A stretch of DNA of 64,000 bases from Aequorivita soesokkakensis (GCF_001641085.1 NZ_LXIE01000010.1:86659-150658); one strand, 5' to 3'. Positions 53,495-63,949 are shown, numbered from the stretch's first letter. Numbers and translations: made by a program. The notes: a model not told the origin generated them from the sequence alone.

Positions 53495-53502
53495 TATATT
53501 TG
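53495..53502 (+). promoter_or_regulatory. TAnnTTTG element upstream of ruvA-sprA
   Basis: TATATTTG is a full -7 match, 24 bases before the ruvA ATG. A TTG at 53479-53481 is only 13 bases upstream, which is short for the -33 box. It probably drives ruvA and the coupled sprA. Confidence 0.45.
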
Positions 53503-53525
53503 AGCCTTTAAGTTTTCGTTAACAC

Positions 53526-54107
53526 ATGATAACCCATATACAGGGCAGACTGGTTGAAAAAAACCCGACAGATGTAGTGATAGATTGCAATGGAGTAGGG
53601 TACTTTATCAATATCTCGTTGCACACATTTTCCGAACTCCCCTCCAGTGAAAATGTTAAACTGTTCACCCATTTACTCGTAAGGGAAGATGCCCATATTT
53701 TGTACGGATTTTCGAGTGTTGCGGAACGTGAAATATTTAGATTGTTGATTAGCGTTTCCGGAGTGGGAGCAAGCATTGCACGAACGATGCTGTCATCCCT
53801 CGCGCCAGAGCAAGTGCTGGATGCCATCTCGCAGAACGATATTGCAACAATACAATCAGTAAAAGGAATAGGAGCCAAGACTGCACAGCGCGTGGTTTTG
53901 GATTTAAAAGATAAGATTTTAAAAGTATACGGTTTGTCGTCTATTTCTATCGGATCGAGCAATACGAACAAAAATGAAGCGTTATCTGCTTTGGAGACAT
54001 TAGGTTTTAACAGAAAATTGGCAGAAAAGATCTGTGATAAGATTGTTCAGGAAAATCCGCAGGCTTCGGTAGAAATGATTATTAAACAAGCTTTAAAAAA
54101 TTTGTAA
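53526..54107 (+). CDS. ruvA: Holliday junction DNA-binding subunit RuvA
   Basis: This 193-residue RuvA tetramer subunit binds the junction and loads RuvB. It has an OB-fold N-terminus (MITHIQGRLVEKNPTDVVID), two helix-hairpin-helix motifs (LISVSGVGASIARTML and IQSVKGIGAKTAQRVV, about 73-130), a flexible linker and domain III (about 147-193). It is separated from its partner ruvB by queG and maeB, and sprA follows after three bases, so sprA may be co-transcribed. Confidence 0.96.
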   Translation: MITHIQGRLVEKNPTDVVIDCNGVGYFINISLHTFSELPSSENVKLFTHLLVREDAHILYGFSSVAEREIFRLLISVSGVGASIARTMLSSLAPEQVLDAISQNDIATIQSVKGIGAKTAQRVVLDLKDKILKVYGLSSISIGSSNTNKNEALSALETLGFNRKLAEKICDKIVQENPQASVEMIIKQALKNL

Positions 54108-54110
54108 AAT

Positions 54111-57100
54111 TTGAAGGCAAAAAATTACGTTTACAAGGTTAGCTTTTTCAAGCTTTTAGCAATAGTAGGTTTCATAATGTTCAGCAATGCTTCGCTGGCG
54201 CAAGACCCCGACACCACGGCTTTAGGGAGTGAAATGGGAAGAATGGATTTACCCACTCCCGTCAGTATTCAGGATCTTTATACCTACGATCCCATAACCG
54301 ACAGATATATTTATACACAGACTTTGGGTAGTTTCAACATTACTTACCCAATAATTCTTACTCCCCAGGAATACCAGAGAATGATTCAAGAGGAGCAGAT
54401 GAAGGCCTATTTTAAAGAAAAAATAGACGCTGCTGATGGTAGAAAGGAAGGTTCTGAAGAACAACAAAAAAACCTACTGCCAACTTTTTATGTGAATTCA
54501 AACTTCTTTGAATCCATTTTCGGAGGAAACACCATTGAAGTAATCCCGCAAGGTTCCGTGGAAATGGACCTTGGGTTATTATATACAAAACAGGACAATC
54601 CGCAATATTCGCCACGAAATAGAAGCAACTTTTCTTTTGATTTTGACCAAAGAATCAGTTTAAGCCTGTTGGCAAAAGTTGGAACCAGGCTTCAGGTTAC
54701 CGCTAACTACGATACTGAAAGTACCTTCGATTTCCAGAATCAAATAAAGTTGGAATACACGCCAACGGAAGACGACATTATCCAAAAAATTGAAGTAGGT
54801 AACGTGAGTATGCCGTTGAATAGTTCGTTAATTCAAGGTGCGCAAAGCCTTTTCGGAGTAAAAACACAACTTCAGTTTGGAAAGACAACTATCACGGGAG
54901 TTTTCTCTGAACAAAAATCGGAAACCCGAACCGTTACCGCTGAAGGCGGTGCAACTATTACAGATTTTGAACTTTTCGCTTTAGATTATGACGATAATCG
55001 CCACTTCTTTTTAGGGCATTATTTTAGGGATAATTACGACCGTGCTTTGCAACAATATCCTTTCATAAACAGTAACGTGCAGATTACCCGAATGGAAGTT
55101 TGGATTACCAATCGCACCAGCCGTACCGAAAACGTTCGTAACATTGTGGCTTTGCAGGATATAGGAGAATCTGATCCATTGAATATTGGTCTTAATGTAC
55201 CTCCGGGAGGTTTTATAAATGCCGCAAGAAATGCTTACCCTGATAACGCAAACAACGATTTTAACCCTTTTGGAATTGACAGGGCGGGCGTGCAAACTAT
55301 TTTGAATCCGGCAATTCGTGATGTAGCAACCGTGCGTCAAGGTTTTACGGGCGTACAGGTAAGTGAAGGGGTAGATTACGTTACTCTGGAAAATGCAAGA
55401 AGATTGGATGGCGGTGAATATACTTTTAATTCACAGTTGGGTTATATATCCTTAAACCAAAAATTGAATAATGATGAAGTTTTAGCTGTTTCATATCAGT
55501 TTACGGTTAATGGAAAAGTTTATCAAGTGGGTGAATTTTCAAATGACGGTGTTGAGGCAAACGGTGGAATGCAACCCGGTGGTGGAACAAACCCTCCCGG
55601 ACAGGAAGTGGGCCTTGCGCAGAACCTCGTTGTAAAACTTTTAAAAAGCAGCATTACCAATGTTCAGGAACCAATCTGGGACTTGATGATGAAGAACATC
55701 TACCCAATTGGGGCATACCAACTTGAAAAAGAAGATTTCAAGATGAATATTCTTTATACAGACCCTTCACCTCTAAATTATATTAAAGAAGCCCAAGGAT
55801 CTGTTGGTCATCCAGCGGTAGATTTGCCGGATGATGTAAAGGATCAAATTCTTCTAAAAGTTTTTAATTTAGACAGGCTGAACTTTAACAATGATCCACA
55901 ACAGGGAGGAGATGGTTTCTTCGATTTTCTCCAGGGAGTAACTGTTGATGCGCAAAATGGACGAATTATTTTCACAACCGTGGAACCTTTCGGAAAGCAT
56001 TTGTTTGACAAACTGGACGTTCCTTCAGTGCCAGCAAACTATAGTATGCCGGAAACCTATAACGCGAACCAAGACAAATACGTTTTTAGAACGCTTTATT
56101 CCGGAACCAAAACGCAGGCAGAGCAGCAAGAAAGCGAGAAAAATAAATTTCAGTTAAAAGGAAGTTACAAATCCACCGGTGCAGATGGTATTCCTATTGG
56201 CGCCTTCAACATTCCGCAGGGTTCGGTTACGGTAACTGCCGGAGGAAGAACTTTGGTGGAAGGCGTGGATTATACCGTTAACTATCAATTGGGAAGGGTT
56301 CAAATTTTAGATCCTTCATTGTTGAATAGTAACATTCCAATTTCGGTGAGTACTGAAAACAATTCACTTTTCGGTCAGCAAAGCAAACGTTTTACAGGCT
56401 TAAATGTTGAGCACAAATTCAGTGATAAATTTCTTGTGGGTGCAACCTATTTAAATCTTAATGAACGCCCATTGACGCAAAAATCCTCTTACGGGGCTGA
56501 GCCAATTAACAATACTATTTTTGGGATAAACGTAAATTATTCAACCGAAGTTCCCTTTCTAACAAGAATGGTAAACCATTTGCCAAACATTGATACCGAT
56601 GTAGAATCAAATATTTCTTTACGGGGTGAATTTGCATATTTGAAACCCGGTGCGCCAAAAGTTTCAGATTTCAACGGAAAAACAACAGCATATGTTGATG
56701 ATTTTGAAGCATCACAAACCGGAAATGACATCAGCACTCCTTCCAGCTGGTCTTTGTCCAGTGTGCCTATTGGCTATGGTGGCGAATTGGCCAATGATAA
56801 CTTAGGATATAATTATAACCGTGCAAAACTTGCTTGGTACACTATTGATCCAATTTTCTACAGCAGCCAGCGTCCCGACGGAATTAATGATGAAGATCTT
56901 TCTTCACCATTTACACGACGCGTTTTTAGGGACGAAATTTTTCCGAACCAAGACATTATCCAAGGGCAAACACAGGCTTTATTTACATTAGATTTGGCTT
57001 ATTATCCAGGTATTCGAGGAGAATATAATTACAACCCCGAAGCAGCTGGAACCAATACCCTTCCAAATCCGGAAAACCGTTTTGGTGGAATTATGCGACA

Positions 57101-60100
57101 GCTTACCACAACAGATTTTGAAAAATCAAATGTGGAATACATTCAGTTTTGGGTAATGGATCCCTTCATTTACGATGAAAACAATGGAAACCCAGGAGGT
57201 GTATTAAATTTTAACCTTGGAAGCATTTCTGAAGATGTGTTGAAAGACGGAAGAAAGCAATACGAAAATGGATTGCCGAAAGATGGAGGTGATGGTAATA
57301 CTACCAACACCGCGTGGGGTAAAGTTCCGAGCAATCAATCTCTGGTTTATACTTTTGATTCTGAAGGGCAAGAACGAACCAATCAAGATATCGGTTTTGA
57401 TGGTTTGAACAATGGACAGGAAGCAGCAAAATTCCCAACTTTTGGAGGTCTTCCAGATCCTGCAAATGATGACTATCAATACTTTTTGCAAGCAGAAGGA
57501 ACCGTGCTGGATCGCTATTTGAAATACAACGGAACCCAAGGAAATTCGCCAGTAGAAGTTACAAATACAAACCGTGGAAGCACCACACAGCCCGATGTGG
57601 AAGATATAAATCGTGACAACACGATGAATACCATAGAAAGCTATTTTGAATACAACGTTCCAATGTTTCCGGGAATGAACAGGGAGAACAATGATTATAT
57701 TTCAGACATTAAAGAACTGGATATAACCACCCAAGACAATAACGTAATTCCCGTTCGTTGGATTCAGTTTAAAATTCCAATTAGCAAGCCAGACCAAGCT
57801 GTTAACGGTATTTCAGATTACAGATCCATCCGCTTTATGCGAATGTTCCTTTCACAATTTTCACAGAATACGGTATTGCGTTTCGGAACCATGGAATTGG
57901 TTCGTGGCGATTACAGAAGATTTCAGCAAACTTTGGATGATGTAACATTTGAGGATCCTGCAAACGATGACACACTTTTTGAAGTACAATCTGTAAGCAT
58001 AGAAGAAAATGAAAATCGTGAGCCTATTCCGTATGTACTTCCTCCAGGACTAGTGCGAGAGGAATTAAACAACAACAACAATATTATTCGCGAGAATGAA
58101 CAATCACTTTCATTGCGCGTTTGTGGATTGGAACCAAATGACGGACGTTCTGTTTATAAAAATTTCAACGTGGATATGCGCCAATACAAAAACCTGGAAA
58201 TGTTCATCCACGCAGAATCCCTTATAAATGACAGCAACCCAACGCCACTTTCAGATGGACAATTGGTGGCATTTATCCGTTTGGGTAATGACCTTACCAA
58301 TAACTATTATGAAGTTCAAATACCGTTAAACCCGACCAATTTTGGTGCTCGAAGTGCTGAGGAAATTTGGCCGCTCGCAAACAGATTGAACCTTCCTTTG
58401 GAATTGCTGCAACAAGTTAAAACAAGGGTATTGGGTGATTCAGGTTTTGATCCAACAGAAGTGAATTTCTTCAGCCAATCTGAACTTGACGGCGGAAGCA
58501 CAAATGGCGAAAATGAATTGAGAATTGGTATAAAAGGAAATCCAAGTTTTGGTAATGTTAGAACCATTATGCTAGGGGTTCGAAATAGTACAAACGACAA
58601 TTTGTGCGGAGAAGTTTGGTTCAATGAACTTAGAATGTCTGAGCTTAAAAACCAAGGTGGTTGGGCTGCAGTTGTAAGCATGGACGCTAATATTGCAGAT
58701 TTCGCAACCGTTAGTGCCACAGGAAAAAGAAGCACTATTGGTTTTGGTTCCATAGAACAAGGCCCTAACCAGAGAAGCCGTGAAGATTTGCAGCAGTATG
58801 ATGTGGTTACAAACGTTAACCTCGGTCAATTAATGCCAAAGAAATGGGGAATACAATTGCCGTTTAATTATGGCCGTTCCGAAGAATTGATAACCCCACA
58901 ATACGATCCTGAATTCCAAGATATTGAGCTTGATACAAGATTGGACAATACCGAAGATTCGGCTGAAAAGGATAGAATAAAGGAGCAGGCTGTAGATTAT
59001 ACCAAGCGCCAAAGTGTAAACTTCATTGGAGTCCGAAAGGAACGCACGGGAGAAAGCAAGCCGAAGGTTTATGATATTGAAAATTTCACGGGCTCGTTCT
59101 CCTATAACCAAACAGACCATCACGATTTTGAGGTTGAAGATGCTTTGGAACAAAATGTCCGCGCGGGAGCAACCTATAATTATAACTTTACTGCAAAGCC
59201 TATTGAACCTTTCAAAAAGAACGATTCATTATTTACAGGAAAATACTGGCAATTGCTTAAGGATTTTAACTTTAATTACTTACCGACAAATATTTCGGTT
59301 AGCTCGAATATTACCCGCCAATACAATGAGCAAAAATTTAGGGAACTTGATTTGCTACAAGGTAATATAGGCCTTCCAACATTGTATCAACGAAACTTCC
59401 TTTTTGATTGGCAATACACCATCAACCATAACTTGACAAAATCATTGCGTTTCAATTTTACTTCTTCAAATAATATGATTGTAAACAATTATTTGGATGA
59501 TGATGGTTTTGTTAACAATGAAATAGGTGTATGGGATGGTTTCTTTGATGTTGGAAGTCCAAATCAGCATTTTCAATCGCTGCAGGTTAATTACGATTTA
59601 CCATTCAGCAAGGTTCCTTTTCTGAAATTTATTAGGGCCACCTATTCCTATACTGGAGACTATCAATGGCAGGCGAGCAGTGATCTTTTCAACGATATTC
59701 CCATTCAGTTGAGTGATGGAACCACAAACACCTATAATTTGGGTAATTCCATTCAGAATGCCAGCACGCACCAAATCAACTCCAGTATAGATATGAACGG
59801 TTTTTATCGTTACATCGGGCTTACAAAAATTAAAAAGAGCAAGCCTAAAAAATCTGCTGGAGGCGAAGGAGCTGGTGATAGCAAAGGTGAGGAAAAAGGA
59901 GCGGGTAATGAAGGTAAAGCTGCAAGAGAAAGTAAACTTGAAGAAAAGAACGGAGCGCTTTCAAACGGAAAAACTGGTTCGCCAAGCGTTCTTGGAAATG
60001 GTGCCGGTAATGAGGCAGGAGGGTTAAATGCAGGCGATAAAGCTTTAAACACGGCTATTGGTTTTGCAACTATGCTGAAGAAAATCCAGTTTAACTATCA

Positions 60101-61385
60101 AGAAAATAACGGTATTTTCTTGCCTGGATATTTACCATCTATTGGATTTATTGGAACGTTGAAGCCAACAACAGGTTTCGTTTTTGGTAGCCAAGCAGAA
60201 ATTAGGGAATTGGCTGCGCGAAAAGGCTGGTTGACATTGTATCCGGAATTTAACGAACAGTATACTGAAGTTGAGAGTCGTCAAATGGACATTCAAGCTA
60301 ACTTGGAACCAATTAATGATTTGACAATAGATGTAAACGGAAGCAGAATTTACTCAGAAAATTATGCTGAGAATTATATTGTGCAGGATGGATTATATCA
60401 ATCTTTGACGCCAAACACTTATGGAAACTTCAATATTTCTACAGTATTGATCAAAACTGCTTTTAGTGCAAGTGATGAAAATAGTTCTGCTGCTTTTGAT
60501 GATTTTAGAAGCAACCGTTTAACAATCGCCAACAGACTTGCGGAAGAACATTATCAAGGCAGACCTATTCCGCGGGATGCAGATGGATATCCAGTTGGTT
60601 TTGGAAGAAATAGTCAAGATGTATTGTTGCCTTCTTTCCTTTCAGCCTATAAAGGGAGCAATGCCTCAAATGAGAAAACAGGTATTTTGAGAGATATCCC
60701 GCTTCCAAACTGGGACATTAAATATACAGGTTTGATGAAAATTGGATGGTTTAAGAAAAACTTTAAGCGTTTCTCCCTAACCCATGGCTATAGAGCTAGC
60801 TATACCGTGAATCAATTCCAATCTAATTTGGATTATGATTCAAATGATCCGGAAGCAGTGGATCAAGCAGGGAATTTTAAGGTTAAAACCTTATTGACAA
60901 ACGTAAACTTAACCGAACAGTTTTCGCCTTTGGTTCGTATAGATTTTGAAATGAACAATTCAGTAAAAATACTTGCTGAAATGCGTAAGGACAGAGCGTT
61001 GTCATTAAGTTTCGCAAATAATCTATTGACTGAAATTAAAGGAAACGAATATATAATTGGGCTTGGTTACCGTATTAAAGACCTACGTATCGCCACTAAT
61101 TTTGGAGGTAAAAAATCAGTATTGAAAAGCGATTTGAACTTTAAGGTAGATTTGTCAAGAAGAGATAACATAACAATTATTAGATATCTTGATATTAACA
61201 ACAATCAAACTACAGCGGGGCAAACCATTTATGGCGCCCAATTGTCTATTGACTATGCATTGAGCAAAAACCTAACTGCCTTGTTCTATTATGATCATTC
61301 ATTCTCTAAATATGCAATTTCAACGGCCTTCCCACAGACGACCATACGAAGTGGCTTTACATTGAGATATAACTTTGGAAACTAA
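54111..61385 (+). CDS. sprA: cell-surface protein SprA, type IX secretion translocon
   Basis: At 2424 residues this is the largest protein in the window. SprA forms a huge outer-membrane beta-barrel of the type IX secretion system and is needed for gliding motility. The N-terminus is a signal peptide (FFKLLAIVGFIMFSNASLAQ), and much of the rest is alternating strand (SPRNRSNFSFDFDQRISLSL, then YFNYLPTNISVS and others), ending in a typical outer-membrane strand (RSGFTLRYNFGN). The start is TTG at 54111; the next in-frame ATG would cut the signal peptide. A Glu/Lys/Gly-rich low-complexity insertion lies around residues 1910-1975. It follows ruvA by three bases. Confidence 0.96.
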   Translation: MKAKNYVYKVSFFKLLAIVGFIMFSNASLAQDPDTTALGSEMGRMDLPTPVSIQDLYTYDPITDRYIYTQTLGSFNITYPIILTPQEYQRMIQEEQMKAYFKEKIDAADGRKEGSEEQQKNLLPTFYVNSNFFESIFGGNTIEVIPQGSVEMDLGLLYTKQDNPQYSPRNRSNFSFDFDQRISLSLLAKVGTRLQVTANYDTESTFDFQNQIKLEYTPTEDDIIQKIEVGNVSMPLNSSLIQGAQSLFGVKTQLQFGKTTITGVFSEQKSETRTVTAEGGATITDFELFALDYDDNRHFFLGHYFRDNYDRALQQYPFINSNVQITRMEVWITNRTSRTENVRNIVALQDIGESDPLNIGLNVPPGGFINAARNAYPDNANNDFNPFGIDRAGVQTILNPAIRDVATVRQGFTGVQVSEGVDYVTLENARRLDGGEYTFNSQLGYISLNQKLNNDEVLAVSYQFTVNGKVYQVGEFSNDGVEANGGMQPGGGTNPPGQEVGLAQNLVVKLLKSSITNVQEPIWDLMMKNIYPIGAYQLEKEDFKMNILYTDPSPLNYIKEAQGSVGHPAVDLPDDVKDQILLKVFNLDRLNFNNDPQQGGDGFFDFLQGVTVDAQNGRIIFTTVEPFGKHLFDKLDVPSVPANYSMPETYNANQDKYVFRTLYSGTKTQAEQQESEKNKFQLKGSYKSTGADGIPIGAFNIPQGSVTVTAGGRTLVEGVDYTVNYQLGRVQILDPSLLNSNIPISVSTENNSLFGQQSKRFTGLNVEHKFSDKFLVGATYLNLNERPLTQKSSYGAEPINNTIFGINVNYSTEVPFLTRMVNHLPNIDTDVESNISLRGEFAYLKPGAPKVSDFNGKTTAYVDDFEASQTGNDISTPSSWSLSSVPIGYGGELANDNLGYNYNRAKLAWYTIDPIFYSSQRPDGINDEDLSSPFTRRVFRDEIFPNQDIIQGQTQALFTLDLAYYPGIRGEYNYNPEAAGTNTLPNPENRFGGIMRQLTTTDFEKSNVEYIQFWVMDPFIYDENNGNPGGVLNFNLGSISEDVLKDGRKQYENGLPKDGGDGNTTNTAWGKVPSNQSLVYTFDSEGQERTNQDIGFDGLNNGQEAAKFPTFGGLPDPANDDYQYFLQAEGTVLDRYLKYNGTQGNSPVEVTNTNRGSTTQPDVEDINRDNTMNTIESYFEYNVPMFPGMNRENNDYISDIKELDITTQDNNVIPVRWIQFKIPISKPDQAVNGISDYRSIRFMRMFLSQFSQNTVLRFGTMELVRGDYRRFQQTLDDVTFEDPANDDTLFEVQSVSIEENENREPIPYVLPPGLVREELNNNNNIIRENEQSLSLRVCGLEPNDGRSVYKNFNVDMRQYKNLEMFIHAESLINDSNPTPLSDGQLVAFIRLGNDLTNNYYEVQIPLNPTNFGARSAEEIWPLANRLNLPLELLQQVKTRVLGDSGFDPTEVNFFSQSELDGGSTNGENELRIGIKGNPSFGNVRTIMLGVRNSTNDNLCGEVWFNELRMSELKNQGGWAAVVSMDANIADFATVSATGKRSTIGFGSIEQGPNQRSREDLQQYDVVTNVNLGQLMPKKWGIQLPFNYGRSEELITPQYDPEFQDIELDTRLDNTEDSAEKDRIKEQAVDYTKRQSVNFIGVRKERTGESKPKVYDIENFTGSFSYNQTDHHDFEVEDALEQNVRAGATYNYNFTAKPIEPFKKNDSLFTGKYWQLLKDFNFNYLPTNISVSSNITRQYNEQKFRELDLLQGNIGLPTLYQRNFLFDWQYTINHNLTKSLRFNFTSSNNMIVNNYLDDDGFVNNEIGVWDGFFDVGSPNQHFQSLQVNYDLPFSKVPFLKFIRATYSYTGDYQWQASSDLFNDIPIQLSDGTTNTYNLGNSIQNASTHQINSSIDMNGFYRYIGLTKIKKSKPKKSAGGEGAGDSKGEEKGAGNEGKAARESKLEEKNGALSNGKTGSPSVLGNGAGNEAGGLNAGDKALNTAIGFATMLKKIQFNYQENNGIFLPGYLPSIGFIGTLKPTTGFVFGSQAEIRELAARKGWLTLYPEFNEQYTEVESRQMDIQANLEPINDLTIDVNGSRIYSENYAENYIVQDGLYQSLTPNTYGNFNISTVLIKTAFSASDENSSAAFDDFRSNRLTIANRLAEEHYQGRPIPRDADGYPVGFGRNSQDVLLPSFLSAYKGSNASNEKTGILRDIPLPNWDIKYTGLMKIGWFKKNFKRFSLTHGYRASYTVNQFQSNLDYDSNDPEAVDQAGNFKVKTLLTNVNLTEQFSPLVRIDFEMNNSVKILAEMRKDRALSLSFANNLLTEIKGNEYIIGLGYRIKDLRIATNFGGKKSVLKSDLNFKVDLSRRDNITIIRYLDINNNQTTAGQTIYGAQLSIDYALSKNLTALFYYDHSFSKYAISTAFPQTTIRSGFTLRYNFGN

Positions 61386-61406
61386 AAACTTTAATTTATT
61401 TTATTT

Positions 61407-61787
61407 ATGAATATACCAGCTAATTTAAAATACACTGAAGACCACGAATGGGTTAAAATTGAAGGCGACACCGCAACAGTAGGTGTTACTGATTTTGCCC
61501 AAGGAGAACTTGGTGATATTGTTTATGTTGAAGTTGAAACCGTTGGGGAAACCTTGGAAAGAGGAGCGGAATTTGGAACCGTAGAAGCTGTAAAAACAGT
61601 TTCAGAATTGTTTTTACCACTTTCGGGCGAGATTGTTGAATTTAACGACAGTCTTGAATCTGAACCGGAAAAAGTAAATACAGACCCTTACGGGAAAGGC
61701 TGGATGATAAAAATAAAATTCTCAAACGCAGATGAAATAGCTGAACTTTTGGATGATGCCGCATATAAAACGCTTATTGGGGGATAA
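61407..61787 (+). CDS. gcvH: glycine cleavage system H protein
   Basis: This 126-residue lipoyl carrier shuttles the aminomethyl group between the P and T proteins. The lipoyl-lysine is Lys63 (VEAVKTVSE), in the family-typical turn. N-terminus [16 protein letters not shown] is canonical. The P and T subunit genes are not nearby, so gcvH is dissociated here, as in many Bacteroidota. It lies 21 bases behind sprA and overlaps the VanZ gene by 35 bases. Confidence 0.96.
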   Translation: MNIPANLKYTEDHEWVKIEGDTATVGVTDFAQGELGDIVYVEVETVGETLERGAEFGTVEAVKTVSELFLPLSGEIVEFNDSLESEPEKVNTDPYGKGWMIKIKFSNADEIAELLDDAAYKTLIGG

Positions 61788-62151
61788 AACCCTCTTGCTT
61801 ATTGCGGTATTATACAGTTTAACTATATCGGTTCTTTTTTTTATACCTAGCCCCGAATTGCCAGAAATTCAAATTTCTGCTGTAGATAAAATAGTTCATA
61901 TTTTAATATATTTTATTTTGATAAATATATGGATGCTCTATTTTTACAGAAAAAAGAACTTCCATCTTGAAAATAAATGGATCTTGCTTCTGCTTCTTTC
62001 AGTGCTGTTTTATGGCATAATAATTGAGATATTACAAGGTCTATTCACAGTTTCTAGAAGTGCAGATATTATTGATATAGCTGCAAATTTTATAGGCTCA
62101 TTGCTTGGAATCTTTTTTTTCAAAAGCATAAAACATAAATTTAATTTTTAA
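61753..62151 (+). CDS. VanZ-family membrane protein
   Basis: This 132-residue protein has four membrane segments (about 12-30, 45-65, 75-95, 105-125) and the VanZ-like pattern [12 protein letters not shown] and [25 protein letters not shown]. VanZ-like proteins are of unknown general function; the name comes from a teicoplanin resistance accessory. The start may be the ATG at 61753 or at 61756, both overlapping gcvH; a TTG at 61777 is another option. Confidence 0.85.
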   Translation: MMPHIKRLLGDKTLLLIAVLYSLTISVLFFIPSPELPEIQISAVDKIVHILIYFILINIWMLYFYRKKNFHLENKWILLLLLSVLFYGIIIEILQGLFTVSRSADIIDIAANFIGSLLGIFFFKSIKHKFNF

Positions 62152-62217
62152 AATTTCGATTAAGTTTTAAATTGAATGATAATTTCTATATTTTAGCAAC
62201 AAGTTAAACCCACTATT

Positions 62218-62940
62218 ATGGAACCCAAAAAAAATCCAAAATCAGACGTGAGCCGCAGAAGCATGCTGTTCTTTCAACTTGGAATGGTTGTTATGCTTTT
62301 TCTTGCATGGCAGGCAATTGAATGGAAATCTTACGATAAATCTGATAATGACTTCGGAAAGATTGACGTTGGTGATGATCTTGAAGAAGTAATCCCAATT
62401 ACACAACCAGTAACACCGCCACCGCCGCCGCCGCCACCGCCACCAGCTCCTGAAGTAATTGAGGTGATGGAAGACGAAGATGAAGTGGAAGAAACTATTA
62501 TAGAATCTACCGAAGCAAAACAAGAAGCAAAAATTGTTGAAGTTAAGGAGATTAAAGAAGAAGTTGTTGAAGAAGAAATTGCAGACGTTCCATTTGCCGT
62601 AATTGAAAATGTGCCAATTTATCCTGGCTGTGAAAAAGAAAGCGGAAATGACGCTAAAAAGAAATGTATGTCTTCTAAAATTAGCGAATTCATTAACAAG
62701 AAATTCAATAGCGACCTAGCATCAGATCTTGGTCTTGAAGGTAGACAACGTATTGCTGTTCAGTTTAAAATTGACAAAAACGGAAAAGTTGTTGACGTGC
62801 GGGCTAGAGCTCCACACCCCAGACTTGAAAAAGAAGCCGTTGAAGTTGTGCAGTCACTCCCAAATATGACTCCCGGAAAACAACGTGGAAAACCAGTTGG
62901 GGTACTTTATTCACTTCCAATTGTGTTTGACATTCAGTAA
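62218..62940 (+). CDS. TonB-family energy transducer (first of a tandem pair)
   Basis: This 240-residue protein has a single N-terminal span (about 16-34), a Pro-rich stretch (about 62-75, encoded by CCG/CCA repeats) followed by an acidic Glu/Val linker (about 78-125), and a C-terminal TonB-like domain (about 175-240, RIAVQFKIDKNGKVVDVRAR). Before the TonB domain is a short conserved module with YPGCEKE and KKCMSSKISEFINKKF, which has two Cys. It couples the proton-motive force to outer-membrane receptors. It stands alone, with a terminator behind it. Confidence 0.9.
   Translation: MEPKKNPKSDVSRRSMLFFQLGMVVMLFLAWQAIEWKSYDKSDNDFGKIDVGDDLEEVIPITQPVTPPPPPPPPPPAPEVIEVMEDEDEVEETIIESTEAKQEAKIVEVKEIKEEVVEEEIADVPFAVIENVPIYPGCEKESGNDAKKKCMSSKISEFINKKFNSDLASDLGLEGRQRIAVQFKIDKNGKVVDVRARAPHPRLEKEAVEVVQSLPNMTPGKQRGKPVGVLYSLPIVFDIQ
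62412..62446 (+). repeat. CCG/CCA triplet repeat in the TonB Pro-rich stretch
   Basis: Eleven or so consecutive Pro codons, mostly CCG and CCA, form a short trinucleotide tract at 62412-62446. Changes in copy number would alter the length of the Pro-rich linker without shifting frame. Confidence 0.6.
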
Positions 62941-62960
62941 ATAAAATATAGAATTATTTT

Positions 62961-63005
62961 GAACCCCCGTCTTTGCATCAGCAATGACGGGGGTTCTTGT
63001 TTTTT
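62961..63005 (+). terminator. intrinsic terminator behind the first TonB gene
   Basis: GAACCCCCGTC (62961-62971) pairs perfectly with GACGGGGGTTC (62986-62996), with an inner TTGC/GCAA stem and loop ATCA, followed by TTGTTTTTT. It is very strong, 21 bases behind the gene, so the two TonB genes are separate transcription units. Confidence 0.95.
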
Positions 63006-63055
63006 GGCATAACAGTTGTTATTAATTAAAGTATTAACCTTTAAATCTCGTAATT

Positions 63056-63841
63056 ATGAAAACAACTGTAGAAAATGCCCGAAACAAAAGACAGCTAAAA
63101 AAGCAGACAAATATAAAATGGAACTCCCGTCTATTTTTTCAAGTAGGAGTTATAGCTAGTTTGCTTATTGTTTTTTTCATAATGCAAACCAATTTTGAAG
63201 TTAGGTCGGTGGCGGTCAATCATATAATTTCTGATCCTATAACCGAACCAGCAATGATTGATTATGTTCTAGATGTTGACAAGCCAAAACCAGCTGAACC
63301 TGTTAAGAAACCTGCAGATAAGCAAGTACAGGTTCAAAAGCCAGTGAAAAGCAGTGTGTTTGATGTTAAGCCAAATACCGATCCAGATGTTGAAACCCCC
63401 ATTGCAGCAAATACAGATAATCCTGTAATTGATGCACCAATAACTCCAGAAGCACCTCCGGTCGATCTAAAACCCGCCAATACTCCAATTTTCATGGCAA
63501 ATGTTGAGTTTGCTCCTGTATTTCCTGGTTGTGATGCTATGGGAACCAATGCTGAAAAAATTGAGTGTATGTCTTCAAAAATAAATTCGTTCATAAATAA
63601 AAACTTTAGAACAGAATTACTTGAAAATTTAAATTCAAACGAAACACATAGAATTTATGTAAACTTTAAAATTGACTCTAATGGGTTTGTTACTGATGTT
63701 GTTGCGAATTCACACAACGCCAATTTAAAGAAAGAAGCACAGAGGGTCATAAATAATTTACCAACAATGAAACCCGGAAAACAAGGTGACAGGAATGTGG
63801 ACGTGCTTTATACTGTTCCAATTACTTTTAAAATCCAATAA
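63056..63841 (+). CDS. TonB-family energy transducer (second of the tandem pair)
   Basis: This 261-residue paralogue of the preceding protein has the same order: a span (about 29-46), a Pro/Lys/Val-rich linker (about 75-150), a module with FPGCDAMG and IECMSSKINSFINKNF with two Cys, and a TonB-like end (RIYVNFKIDSNGFVTDVVAN). It lacks the polyproline run and has a KP/PV linker instead. It was probably made by tandem duplication and has its own transcription, since a strong terminator lies between the two. Confidence 0.9.
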   Translation: MKTTVENARNKRQLKKQTNIKWNSRLFFQVGVIASLLIVFFIMQTNFEVRSVAVNHIISDPITEPAMIDYVLDVDKPKPAEPVKKPADKQVQVQKPVKSSVFDVKPNTDPDVETPIAANTDNPVIDAPITPEAPPVDLKPANTPIFMANVEFAPVFPGCDAMGTNAEKIECMSSKINSFINKNFRTELLENLNSNETHRIYVNFKIDSNGFVTDVVANSHNANLKKEAQRVINNLPTMKPGKQGDRNVDVLYTVPITFKIQ

Positions 63842-63862
63842 AAGATTTCAAATATAAATGTG

Positions 63863-63894
63863 AAAAGCCTCCTTTAAAAAAGGGGGCTTTTTTT
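63863..63894 (+). terminator. intrinsic terminator behind the second TonB gene
   Basis: AAGCCTCCTT pairs with AAGGGGGCTT with one G-T pair and a short A-rich loop, followed by seven T residues (63888-63894). It closes the second TonB unit. Confidence 0.88.
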
Positions 63895-63949
63895 GAAACC
63901 GGTCATTGCAAAAAAACTGTATCTTTCGGGTTTAAACGAGCAAACACAA

